In this document: positions 7,046 to 14,971 of the stretch, one piece after another
Layout of the letters: the number at the start of each line of letters is the position of its first letter
How positions within the stretch are numbered: position 1 is the first letter of the stretch
NCBI GenBank assembly: GCA_900756715.1
Contig: CAAELC010000030.1
Span: 1-21,046, forward strand
Source: an uncultured Oscillospiraceae bacterium
Lineage (GTDB): Bacteria > Bacillota > Clostridia > Oscillospirales > Oscillospiraceae
Reading direction: 5' to 3'
Length of the DNA: 21,046 nucleotides
Translations under genes and position numbers: made by a program
The notes under the pieces: model-generated
Told to the model about the DNA's origin: nothing
Database searches by the model: none
Seen by the model: the letters and a program-made list of their open reading frames with translations, nothing else

Positions 7046-8293
7046 TTACTGTGCAGGGGACGAATTTTTCCGGTGCAGACCACGCCACACTGTCAGCAGG
7101 CGGAAAAGCGTGGATACCAGCAGAATCCCCACGGCCAGACTGCCGGCAACACCGGCGGTTTCCAATCCCTTGGCCACGGCGGCATTCATGCTGCCGCCCA
7201 ATCCAAGACTCATGGTGTAGTAGATACCCGCGCCGGGCAGCAGGGGAAAAACCGTTAGCACCAGATAAGGCGTTACAGGACATTTGCGCACCCGGGCCAT
7301 GATTTCGGAGTAAATGGCGGCGCAGACGGTTGCGGCAAAGTTCGTGGCGTAAATATTCAGTCCCAGATGCTGGCATAACAGATACACCATCCAGGTTATC
7401 ACGCCGCCCAGCACGCTCAGCAATGCGCCCCAGCTGTGGACATTATACAGGATGGCGAAGCCGATGCAGCCCACAAACACCGCCAGCGCCTGCTGCCACG
7501 CGGGATAGACCAGAACCGCGCCGCTGCTGGGCTGGCCGTAAAAACCGGCCGTAAGCTGCCATGCGGCGGCCGTGCCAAGGGCAATGGCAAAGGCGGACAG
7601 CAGCACCTGCACAATGCGGTTGATACCGGAATTGGTATCGCCATAGATAATGTCGCGCATGGAATTGGTGATGAGCAAACCCGGAACCAGAATCATCAGC
7701 GCGCCGATAATGGCCGAGTCAACATAGTCTGCAAGTCCTGCACCGGCGGCAAGATAGGCAATCACTGCCATGAAGAAGGAGGCGGCAATGGTGCTGAAGA
7801 AGGGATTGGCCTCCAAACGGCTGGTGAGACGGTTGACAAAGCCGATAACAAGGCCCAGAAGCCCTGCCAGCAGGCTATCCCGCACAGAACCGCCAAACAC
7901 GATGCCAAAGCCGAGCCCACCCAGTAGGCCGCCCAGATACTGAAGCGGAACGGCGTAGTTGCGGCAGGCTGCCTTCGTTTCGTGCAGCCAGTGCATGGCC
8001 TCCTCCGGCGGAGGAGTCAGGGTGCAGATGCGGCGGCTAAGGGCGTTGAACTTTTCCACCGATTCCAAATCATTGCCGTGAAAGCCGATGCGCTTCATCA
8101 GCGTTAAGGGCTTGCCGTTGGCGGCTTCAAAGCTGACGATGAGGCAATTGGGAATAGCGAACACCTCGCACTGGGCCCCATAGGCCGCCAGCACGCGGCG
8201 CACCGTATCCTCCACCCGGAAGGTTTCGGCCCCGCCCATGGCCAGATGATAGCCCAGTTGGGCGGCAAGCTCTGTGAGCAAATAGTAATCCAT
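7046..8293 (-). CDS. ThrE-family exporter (fused ThrE/DUF1212 and DUF3815 domains)
   Basis: A 415-residue membrane protein of the threonine/serine exporter family. Corynebacterium ThrE exports threonine and serine; the split E. coli homologues YjjP/YjjB are linked to succinate export. The exact substrate here is unknown. The N-terminal soluble part carries the family motif MGGAETFRVEDTVRRVL and is followed by five or so membrane spans, including IFGGSVRDSLLAG and VPGLLITNSMRDIIYGDTNS. After about residue 260 comes the second, smaller domain with about five spans and FPLLPGAGIYYTMSLGL. I chose the ATG at 8293 because GGAGAGGA (8308-8301) precedes it by 7 bases. The frame stays open further upstream, but that part overlaps the preceding gene. 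It lies 58 bases downstream of the phosphopantetheinyl transferase gene on the same strand and is probably cotranscribed. Confidence 0.9.
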   Translation of the reverse strand: MDYYLLTELAAQLGYHLAMGGAETFRVEDTVRRVLAAYGAQCEVFAIPNCLIVSFEAANGKPLTLMKRIGFHGNDLESVEKFNALSRRICTLTPPPEEAMHWLHETKAACRNYAVPLQYLGGLLGGLGFGIVFGGSVRDSLLAGLLGLVIGFVNRLTSRLEANPFFSTIAASFFMAVIAYLAAGAGLADYVDSAIIGALMILVPGLLITNSMRDIIYGDTNSGINRIVQVLLSAFAIALGTAAAWQLTAGFYGQPSSGAVLVYPAWQQALAVFVGCIGFAILYNVHSWGALLSVLGGVITWMVYLLCQHLGLNIYATNFAATVCAAIYSEIMARVRKCPVTPYLVLTVFPLLPGAGIYYTMSLGLGGSMNAAVAKGLETAGVAGSLAVGILLVSTLFRLLTVWRGLHRKNSSPAQ

Positions 8294-8351
8294 ACTGCAA
8301 TCCTCTCCATGGAAAAATTTCCATCCCCTATCATAGCACAGGAAGAAAAAA

Positions 8352-8861
8352 TTACAAGGGATTTTCCTCCTGCACGCACAGGGCCAGCACATAGCCGGCC
8401 GGGGCCTGCAAAAAGGAAAAGGAATAGCCTGCCGGGCCGGAAAGTATGCGGGTACCGTCCAGCTGAAATACCGCCTGACGGAACTGAAGCAGTCTGCCGC
8501 CCTGACATTTGATCCAGCTTTCCTTCAGGGTCCACAGGCGGAAAAAGCCCTCATTCCGCTGCGTCTGCGGCAGAGCCAGTATATACGCCTGTTCCTGCGG
8601 GGAAAGAGCGCGCAGCAGGCGCGGATGCACCGGACGCACCTGTTCCAGATCCAGCCCGACCGGCTGCTGCGCGGTTACACAGGCCAGATAGTCGCCGCTG
8701 TGGCTGCCGCTGAAATAGAAGGGAAGGGCAGAACACACCGGCTTGCCGTTTTCCGTGCGTGAAATGACAATCTCCTCGGGATTCATGCCGGACTCTTTTG
8801 CCAGCAGCCTGCGGGCAATGGCTTCGATGCTGTCGGGCTGTCTGCAAATACAAAGGTTCAT
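8352..8861 (-). CDS. 4'-phosphopantetheinyl transferase, Sfp superfamily (short form)
   Basis: A 169-residue enzyme that would move the phosphopantetheine arm of CoA onto a conserved serine of a carrier protein. Motifs seen: FYFSGSHS (residues 48-55, the NxSHS region that binds CoA), GLDLE (69-73, with Mg-binding Asp71 and Glu73) and FRLWTLKESWIK (107-118, the WxxKE motif with Lys113 and Glu114). All catalytic residues are present. Sfp-type proteins are usually about 220 residues, and this one lacks roughly the first 45 yet keeps the GKP segment just before SHS. The ATG at 8861 follows GGAGGA. The longer open frame upstream runs through a terminator and is not credible. No polyketide, peptide synthetase or fatty acid gene is nearby, so the carrier-protein target is unknown; it could be the cell's general enzyme. 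Confidence 0.88.
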   Translation of the reverse strand: MNLCICRQPDSIEAIARRLLAKESGMNPEEIVISRTENGKPVCSALPFYFSGSHSGDYLACVTAQQPVGLDLEQVRPVHPRLLRALSPQEQAYILALPQTQRNEGFFRLWTLKESWIKCQGGRLLQFRQAVFQLDGTRILSGPAGYSFSFLQAPAGYVLALCVQEENPL

Positions 8862-8900
8862 AGTGGATTCCTCCGGAGGAACAGAGTTCGATTTACCAAC

Positions 8901-8929
8901 AGCATACCGAAAAAAACGGAGAAATACAA
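8901..8929 (-). promoter_or_regulatory. Possible sigma-A promoter for the transferase-exporter pair
   Basis: On the - strand: -35 TTGTAT (8929-8924), a 17-base spacer, -10 TATGCT (8906-8901), about 40 bases before the start. The elements are imperfect and overlap the A/T-rich hairpin at 8910-8939. Confidence 0.4.
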
Positions 8930-8939
8930 CCGTTTTTTT
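8910..8939. repeat. A/T-flanked inverted repeat overlapping the promoter
   Basis: AAAAAAACGG (8910-8919) and CCGTTTTTTT (8930-8939) form a symmetric 10-bp stem around a 10-base loop. It resembles a weak bidirectional terminator and sits downstream of the stronger one at 8951-8988 in the - strand direction. The predicted -35 of the next unit lies in its loop. Confidence 0.5.
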
Positions 8940-8950
8940 GCGTTTACAGG

Positions 8951-8988
8951 AAACAGGCGCCGGGGCCAAATGGCCCCGGCGCCTGTTT
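8951..8988 (-). terminator. Intrinsic terminator for the yitT-like gene
   Basis: Perfect 18-base arms (8951-8968 and 8971-8988) with a very GC-rich core. On the - strand the stem begins 29 bases after the yitT-like stop and ends in TTT. The + strand also ends in TTTT, but no + gene is present to use it. Confidence 0.85.
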
Positions 8989-9017
8989 TCGTGCCCTATA
9001 GGCAAATTTTTCAGGTT

Positions 9018-9908
9018 TCAGGGGTTTTCCTGACTCACATGCAGGACCTCGGCAACCTCTGTGATGGAAACATAGGCGGTGCGGTCGTGGCGGCGGACGA
9101 TTTCGTGGAGGTGGCGGATCTGGAAGCGGTTCAGCACCACATAGAGCATGGTACGTTTCTGGCCGGAGTAATAACCGGTGGCGGGGACGACGGTGATGCC
9201 GCAGCCAAAGGTTTCGGATACCTCCCGGCAGATAGGTTCAGGACAGGCGGTGATGATGGTGGCGGCCTTGGCACGGTCAATGCCTTCGATGATAAAGTCC
9301 ACGGTTTTCAGGGCTGCCGCATAGGTAACAATGGAGTACAGGGGCAGGCTCCAGCTTTGCAGCACGATGCCGCAGCAGATGTACAGCAGCAGGTTATAGC
9401 CCATGACAAAGGTTCCAACGGTCAGGCCGAGGCGCTTGGCGAAGATTACGGCCAGCACCTCGATGCCGTCCATGGCGCCGCCGAATCGGATGGCAAGGCC
9501 GCTGCCCATACCGGAAATCAGACCGCCGAACAGGGCGCAAAGCAAAAGATCACGCCCGGCCAGAGGGGAGGCGAAGGACACATCCACAGGCAGCACATCG
9601 GTGATAAGCCAGGCGCACAGAGAATAGATGCCGATGGTATAGATGGAGTAGACCGTAAAACGGGCGCCCTGCTTTTTCAGGCCGAACAGAAACAGGGGGA
9701 TATTCAGCAGCAGCAGGAATACAGACAGACTCCAGCGGCCATCGGTCAGTTGGCTGAGCAGAATGGAGGTGCCGGAGATGCCGCTGTCGTACAGACTGAC
9801 GGGAGAGAGAAAAATGGTGACGCCAATGGCGTTGATGATACCGGCGATGGTGAGCAGAAGAAAATCAATGGGGTTAAGTGTGGCGAAAAAGGAACGGATT
9901 TTATTCAT
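9018..9908 (-). CDS. YitT family membrane protein (DUF161 plus DUF2179)
   Basis: A 296-residue protein of a family widespread in Firmicutes whose transport role is not settled. About five or six membrane spans fill residues 12-200, with the family-typical ISGTSILLSQL loop after the first span and the GLISGMGSGLAIRFGGAMDGIEVLAVIFAK segment region around 135-165. A soluble C-terminal DUF2179 domain (about 205-290) follows, with GCGITVVPATGYYSGQKRTMLYVV and a terminal ITEVAEV strand, thought to bind a small ligand. I chose the ATG at 9908 because GGGAGG (9918-9913) lies 4 bases before it. The frame stays open 52 codons further upstream, but that stretch contains the predicted promoter. It is a single-gene unit with its own promoter and terminator, divergent from the large operon. 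Confidence 0.92.
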   Translation of the reverse strand: MNKIRSFFATLNPIDFLLLTIAGIINAIGVTIFLSPVSLYDSGISGTSILLSQLTDGRWSLSVFLLLLNIPLFLFGLKKQGARFTVYSIYTIGIYSLCAWLITDVLPVDVSFASPLAGRDLLLCALFGGLISGMGSGLAIRFGGAMDGIEVLAVIFAKRLGLTVGTFVMGYNLLLYICCGIVLQSWSLPLYSIVTYAAALKTVDFIIEGIDRAKAATIITACPEPICREVSETFGCGITVVPATGYYSGQKRTMLYVVLNRFQIRHLHEIVRRHDRTAYVSITEVAEVLHVSQENP

Positions 9909-9945
9909 GAAACCTCCCAGACTATAAATAATAGATATCTTTACC

Positions 9946-9975
9946 AGTATAACAGATAAATGCAGCTTATGTCGA
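9946..9975 (-). promoter_or_regulatory. Sigma-A promoter for the yitT-like gene
   Basis: On the - strand: -35 TCGACA (9975-9970), an 18-base spacer, -10 TATACT (9951-9946) with a TGT extended -10, about 38 bases before the start codon. Prediction by eye. Confidence 0.6.
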
Positions 9976-10048
9976 GTAAAAAATGTGACAAGATGCATGG
10001 CCGGGCGGCGGCAGGCGAAAATTTCTGATGCAAAAGAGAAGGCGGATA

Positions 10049-10057
10049 TGGTACAAT
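10049..10057 (+). promoter_or_regulatory. Possible extended -10 promoter for the three-gene operon
   Basis: TGGTACAAT is an extended -10 element in the divergent intergenic region. At 17 bases upstream only a poor -35 (TGCAAA, 3 of 6) is seen. If used, the leader would be about 130 bases. Confidence 0.4.
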
Positions 10058-10093
10058 GAAGCAAAACGGAGCAAAGCGGCCGCGATGCGATGG

Positions 10094-10159
10094 GCAGGTG
10101 AGGCCGGAACGGAGCCGGTAAGGCTGCCGATGGCCGGTGTGGACTGACCGGATACCTGC
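10094..10159 (+). other. Possible folded leader of the three-gene operon
   Basis: GCAGGT (10094-10099) pairs with ACCTGC (10154-10159) and encloses about 54 GC-rich bases with several short CCGG and GGC/GCC pairings. It ends about 15 bases before the ribosome site. It does not match a riboswitch class I can name, so this may be a regulatory RNA fold or chance in GC-rich DNA. Confidence 0.25.
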
Positions 10160-10191
10160 AGAGATTCTATTCAGAGAAGGGGATGTTCTCC

Positions 10192-13100
10192 ATGAACAAA
10201 AAAAGAGTACGGCAGATGAATGGCGCACTGGTGCGCCGATTGAACAATCGACCGGCGGCAGAATATTTTGCAGGGCAGGAGACATTCTTAAACTGGATTG
10301 AGGAAGAACTGTATTTACAGCGCTTTATTCCGCTGTATCAGCAGGGGCGCCTACGCTGTGCCGCCGTGCTGGAAGTGTGCAGGCCGGAGCTTTCAAGGCT
10401 GGCAGGCGGCGAGCCGGAGGAAGGATGGCTTTCCTACGCATTCTGCTTTGCCCGGCGGCAGGCCTTTCCGGAAAAGGAGGGGACCCAGCAGGTCTGGGAC
10501 AGAGGCGCGGTGTTCTTTCTCTCGGTTTTGCAGGTGCTTTTTGCAGGTGAACGGGAGAAGTTTCCCTTTGATCCCATGTGGGATTTTTCCTTTCTGCGGG
10601 ATGAGGAATGGGAGGGCTGTGCCTGCGGGGTGGCCTATCACCAGATGCTGCGGCTTTGGAAGCGGGAATATATTTATGAGATGATGCGTCTGGGGCTGGA
10701 GGTAACGCCCTTTAAGGCGCTGGAACACATTGCGGGGGTGCATCACATTGCCGTGACGGCGGGGCGCGCACTGAAAGAAGCCGGCGTGCCGGTGGATCTG
10801 ACGCTGGTATCTGGCAGTGCGGCGGGGCACGACATTGGAAAATTCGGCTGCCGGGAAGGCGAGCGGGTGCCGTATCTGCACTATTACTACACCGAGCTGT
10901 GGTTCAGGCGGCGGAAGCTGACAGAAATCGGCCATGTGGCGGCCAACCACTCTGTGTGGGATCTGGAGCCGGACTATCTGTCGGTGGAAGCACTGCTGCT
11001 GATTTACGCGGACTTCCGGGTGAAGCAGACGCGGGGGCCGCAGGGTGAGGAAATTACGCAGGTATCCACGCTGGAGGAAGCGTTTGAGGTAATTCTGCAG
11101 AAGCTGGACAATGTGGACGAGGAAAAGCGCCGCCGTTACCGGCGGGTATATGCACGGCTGCGGGATTTTGAGCGGTTTATGGTGACGCGCGGCGTGGATG
11201 TGACCATGAAAGGCCGGAACAGCCCGCCCAGAGAAGAAAAGAATGTGGCGCTGATGACGGATGAAGAAGCGCTGGAGGCCATGACGCTGGACTGTGTGGG
11301 CTATAACATGGAGCTGATGAACCGGCTGACGGGGCAGAGAAGCTTTGCGGGACTGCTGGAGGTGGCACGCGGCGAGACCAATTGGCGGCGGCTGCGGGCG
11401 TATCTGGGTGTGTTTGAGTCATACTCCATGTATCTGCATATTCCCCAGAAGGTGCAAACACTGGCGTTTTTGTATGAGCTGCTGATGCACAGGGAAGGGG
11501 ACATCCGGCGTCAGGCGGCGGCCCTGATGGGCGAAATAATTGCCTGCTTCCATGCGGGCTATGTGAAGGAGCGGCCTGCAGACAGCAGACCGGACCCAAG
11601 GGCCATCACCGACCTTGACCAGTGGAAGCTGTATCTGGAGAAAATCATCCATCCCGATCACAAGCTGATGCCGCAGCATCGGCGATGGATTACCTATGCG
11701 CTGAAATTTGCGCTGATTTCCCTGCTGAGCAGGTGCCCGGGGCGGGAGGAGCGGTTTTTAACGCCCTTCTTTGCCTATTACCGCCACCCGGAGGAACTGG
11801 AAGACGAGGTGGCTTTCCAGCTGGCGGAGACGGCGGCGGCCTTGCCCACGGAACTGTTCAGCCGCCGCCAGACGGAGCTGCTGGTGCGCTTTGCAGACAG
11901 CCTGTCCAAGCGGAAGGATGTGACTGTGCGAACCGCGGTGATGCTGCTGCTGGACCGGTTGTGGCGCAAGGAGCCTCAGTATCAGCGGCCCCGGCGGGTG
12001 CTGGCGGAAATGAATGTCGGCGGCAGCGGGTCGCTGCCGCTGCTAAGGCGGAATATTTTGCAGGGGCAGCAGGCGGCAGCACTGGAGGACGAGGAAGTAT
12101 CGGAAATTTTTCTGGATAATCTGAAAACTGCTACGCCATGGATCCTGCGGCTGGCAAACATCCGGCTGCTGACAGACTTTGCCCGCACGGGACAGAGCCC
12201 GGCTCTGCATATTGCCACCCATCTGTCCAATCTCATCAAGGTCAGCGACCGGGTGACGGTGCGCCACAACGCCGGTATGGCTTTGCTGGAGATGGCGCCG
12301 CTGCTGACGGTGGACCAGCGCAATGAGGTGGTGGTGGAGCTGTGCCGGGGATTGGAGCTGGGACAGCAGGAATTTACCAAATATATTCCGGATTATCTGG
12401 GCAAGCTTGCTTTGTGGCTGCCGCCGGAGCAGCTGAACGAAAACCTGAACGAACTGCAGGCAGCACTGTGTTCGGCCAGCAGCCGGGTGGTGGCATCGGT
12501 GCTGGATACGGTGGGCGTAATTTATGAGGAATACGACGCATACAAATTCCGGTTTCCGGAGCCGGAGGAGGAGTATCGGAACCGGCGGGACCGGATGCTG
12601 GGGATGCTGATGCGGGGACTGACCGGCATGGAGGAGCAGACCCAGCAGGAGGGAATGTTTGTGCTGGGCCGGAGGGTGTTCGGCTCGGAAATCCTGAGCA
12701 GCGGAGAAAAGCGGCGGGCCTTTCTGCTGACGGCCCGTAAGATTCTGGCAATATACCATCAGGAGGCAGGGGACGACCTGACCTTTTACTATCGGGCGGC
12801 TATGCTGGGAAAGGTGTACCGCTTCCTGATCGAGCAGGAGCTGTTCTGCGGCGGCTTTACATTTGGCCTGCCCCGGCCGGTGGCATTTTTCCCGGGGACA
12901 TTTGACCCGTTTACCCTGTCGCATAAGGGGATTGTGAAGGCCATCCGGGATCTGGGCTTTGAGGTGCAGCTTGCCATTGACGAATTCTCCTGGTCCAAGC
13001 GTACCCAACCTTACCGTATCCGGCGGCGGATTGCGGCCATGTCGGTGGCAGACGAGTTTTATGTGCAGATATTCCCGGAGGATTTCCCGGTGAACATTGC

Positions 13101-14958
13101 AAACCCGGAGAATCTGCGGCAGCTGCGGCAGGCATTTCCGGGGCGAAAGGTGTCCATTGTGGTGGGCAGCGATGTGGTGGCCCATGCCTCCTCTTATCAG
13201 AAGCCGGAGACGGAAAATTCCATTCACACCTTTGACCATGTGATCTTCCGCCGGGCGGAGGCGAACGAAGGTGCGGGTGCGGACTATTCCTGCATCAGCG
13301 GGCATGTGGTAGAGCTGACACTGCCGGAGCAGCTGGAGGAGATCAGCTCTACCCGCATCCGGGAGGCTGTGGATGCCAACCGGGACATTACAAATCTGGT
13401 GGACCCCACGGTGCAGGAGTTCATTTACAGACGGGGCCTCTATCTGCGGGAGCCGCAGGACAAACCGGTGCTGCGGACGGAGGAAATGGAGTTTTCTCTG
13501 TGTGCAGAGCCGGATGGACGGATGGAGCGAATGCTCAGAACCCTGTATCCCGGCGGGCAGGGAGGCGCCTTGGTGCACCGGCTGAGAGACAGCGGCGACG
13601 AGGTGATGCTGCTGTGCGGCGGCGGAGAACGGCGGCTTCTGGGCGCGGCGTCCTTTAACTGTCTGGATTCTCAGCATCTGTTTTCCAGACTGGGCAGCGC
13701 GGAGCTGTCCGGCTTGGTGCGGCAGAACGCCGGAGGCCGGACACTGCTGGTCAGCGGTTTGTTTGTGCCCCGGGGCGAAAACCGGGAGGAACTGATGCAG
13801 CTGCTGCTGACGGAGGTGCTGACGGTAGCGCTGAGCCGGGAGTTTACCTACGCGCTGTATATGCCGCTGGCCGGCGGTGAGGACGAAGCCGTGCGGAACC
13901 TGCTGGCGCTGCAGGGCTTTGCGGAAACGGAGCGGAGCGGCAGGACTGTGCTGGCGGTGGATATGCGCCAGCCCATCGTGCTCAGCCGGAATGTGGACAC
14001 GGCAATCAAGGCACCCCTATCCTCTGCACCGCGGGTGCGGGAGGCGGTACGCGCTGCCCACCGGCGGCTGCAGGCATCGCTGACAAAGCTGCAGCCGGGA
14101 TGTCTGGTGCTGAGCCTGTCGGCGGGGGTGATCTACCACCGGATGGTGCAGCGCATCACCGCCTGCAACGGCGTGCCCGCCCAGCCGCTGGTGCCGCGGC
14201 AGCTGGGGCCGGATATTTGCGTACCCTTCGGCAAGATGCTGCGCGGCGTGGCGGTACCAAACACGGTGACGAAGACACTGCGCACCGACAAGGTATATGA
14301 GGCGGATCTGTCCGCGTACTCAATTGAGGCATATCCGGATTATTCGCCGCTGGCGGATCAGGTGAAGACCATACGGGCCTTTGACCGGCCGGTGCTGCTG
14401 GTGGACGATATGCTGCACGACGGAAAGCGTATCCGGCGGCTGGCCCCGCTGCTGGAGGAAACGGGCACCCGGGTAGACCGGGTGCTGGTAGGATACCTGA
14501 CTGGCATGGGGCGGGATCTGATGGAGCAGCTGGGCTATCCGGTGGATGGCATTTACTATCTGCCCAACCTGCGGATGCGGTTTGTGGAGTCTACCCTGTA
14601 TCCCTTTATCGGAGGGGACACCATTCGCCGCAGCCAGCGCCTGCCGGGGGGATTGCAGCCGTCCGTGAACCGGATTCTGCCCTATGCCTCGCCGGAGTTT
14701 GCGCCACTGGACATGGAAACGGCATGGGAACTGAGCCTGTGCTGTCTGGAAAATGCCAGAGACATTCTGCTGGCGCTGGAGACGGAGTACCGCTCCCAGT
14801 TTGCAAAGACGCTGTCTTTGAGCAGACTGGGAGAGGCGGTGATTCTGCCGTTGTGCCCAGACAAGGGAGGATGTATGACCTATGATCCCAGCAGGGCGGC
14901 ATCCACCTATCTGGAAGGGGACATTGAACTGCTGAAACGGATGAGATCGGTGCGGTGA
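10192..14958 (+). CDS. Giant multidomain protein: HD phosphohydrolase, helical repeats, NadD-like, GNAT-like and PRTase-like domains
   Basis: A 1588-residue soluble protein without signal peptide or membrane span. Domain order by eye: (1) HD domain, about 160-300, with His184/185, the HD pair His213-Asp214 in GHDIGK, His248, His253 and Asp274, so metal binding looks intact; (2) about 390-870, leucine-rich helix pairs like HEAT/ARM repeats; (3) NadD/CoaD-type nucleotidyltransferase, about 895-1085, with GTFDPFTLSHKG (902-913) and ISSTRIR (1051-1057); (4) GNAT-like region, about 1110-1265, with LGAASF, LFVPRGENREEL and NLLALQGF; (5) type I phosphoribosyltransferase-like domain, about 1290-1480, with VLLVDDMLHDGKRI around Asp1405-Asp1406. 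The usual TG of the PRPP loop is DG here. I chose the ATG at 10192, since AGAAGGGG (10175-10182) abuts the ATG at 10183 but is 9 bases from 10192. The full pathway is unknown to me. First gene of a three-gene operon. Confidence 0.85.
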   Translation: MNKKRVRQMNGALVRRLNNRPAAEYFAGQETFLNWIEEELYLQRFIPLYQQGRLRCAAVLEVCRPELSRLAGGEPEEGWLSYAFCFARRQAFPEKEGTQQVWDRGAVFFLSVLQVLFAGEREKFPFDPMWDFSFLRDEEWEGCACGVAYHQMLRLWKREYIYEMMRLGLEVTPFKALEHIAGVHHIAVTAGRALKEAGVPVDLTLVSGSAAGHDIGKFGCREGERVPYLHYYYTELWFRRRKLTEIGHVAANHSVWDLEPDYLSVEALLLIYADFRVKQTRGPQGEEITQVSTLEEAFEVILQKLDNVDEEKRRRYRRVYARLRDFERFMVTRGVDVTMKGRNSPPREEKNVALMTDEEALEAMTLDCVGYNMELMNRLTGQRSFAGLLEVARGETNWRRLRAYLGVFESYSMYLHIPQKVQTLAFLYELLMHREGDIRRQAAALMGEIIACFHAGYVKERPADSRPDPRAITDLDQWKLYLEKIIHPDHKLMPQHRRWITYALKFALISLLSRCPGREERFLTPFFAYYRHPEELEDEVAFQLAETAAALPTELFSRRQTELLVRFADSLSKRKDVTVRTAVMLLLDRLWRKEPQYQRPRRVLAEMNVGGSGSLPLLRRNILQGQQAAALEDEEVSEIFLDNLKTATPWILRLANIRLLTDFARTGQSPALHIATHLSNLIKVSDRVTVRHNAGMALLEMAPLLTVDQRNEVVVELCRGLELGQQEFTKYIPDYLGKLALWLPPEQLNENLNELQAALCSASSRVVASVLDTVGVIYEEYDAYKFRFPEPEEEYRNRRDRMLGMLMRGLTGMEEQTQQEGMFVLGRRVFGSEILSSGEKRRAFLLTARKILAIYHQEAGDDLTFYYRAAMLGKVYRFLIEQELFCGGFTFGLPRPVAFFPGTFDPFTLSHKGIVKAIRDLGFEVQLAIDEFSWSKRTQPYRIRRRIAAMSVADEFYVQIFPEDFPVNIANPENLRQLRQAFPGRKVSIVVGSDVVAHASSYQKPETENSIHTFDHVIFRRAEANEGAGADYSCISGHVVELTLPEQLEEISSTRIREAVDANRDITNLVDPTVQEFIYRRGLYLREPQDKPVLRTEEMEFSLCAEPDGRMERMLRTLYPGGQGGALVHRLRDSGDEVMLLCGGGERRLLGAASFNCLDSQHLFSRLGSAELSGLVRQNAGGRTLLVSGLFVPRGENREELMQLLLTEVLTVALSREFTYALYMPLAGGEDEAVRNLLALQGFAETERSGRTVLAVDMRQPIVLSRNVDTAIKAPLSSAPRVREAVRAAHRRLQASLTKLQPGCLVLSLSAGVIYHRMVQRITACNGVPAQPLVPRQLGPDICVPFGKMLRGVAVPNTVTKTLRTDKVYEADLSAYSIEAYPDYSPLADQVKTIRAFDRPVLLVDDMLHDGKRIRRLAPLLEETGTRVDRVLVGYLTGMGRDLMEQLGYPVDGIYYLPNLRMRFVESTLYPFIGGDTIRRSQRLPGGLQPSVNRILPYASPEFAPLDMETAWELSLCCLENARDILLALETEYRSQFAKTLSLSRLGEAVILPLCPDKGGCMTYDPSRAASTYLEGDIELLKRMRSVR

Positions 14959-14971
14959 AAGGAGAGAAGCA

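Noticed and set aside
8862..9005. N-terminal extension of the phosphopantetheinyl transferase, which could have explained its short length
   Set aside because: The extension would translate through the terminator at 8951-8988 and has no resemblance to the family N-terminus.
8970..9959. 329-codon + strand open frame
   Set aside because: Antisense to the YitT-like gene, with Gly/Asp/Gln-rich product without family resemblance.
9909..10064. N-terminal extension of the YitT-like protein
   Set aside because: The added 52 residues overlap the predicted promoter, and a good ribosome site precedes the ATG at 9908.
10091..10160. Cobalamin riboswitch
   Set aside because: Only the closing GCAGGT/GGATACCTGC resembles the class; the conserved CCGCCACTG-type core and the usual length are absent.
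12043..13677. 544-codon - strand open frame
   Set aside because: Antisense to the giant multidomain gene; the product is low-complexity, rich in Gln, His and Pro, with no domain.
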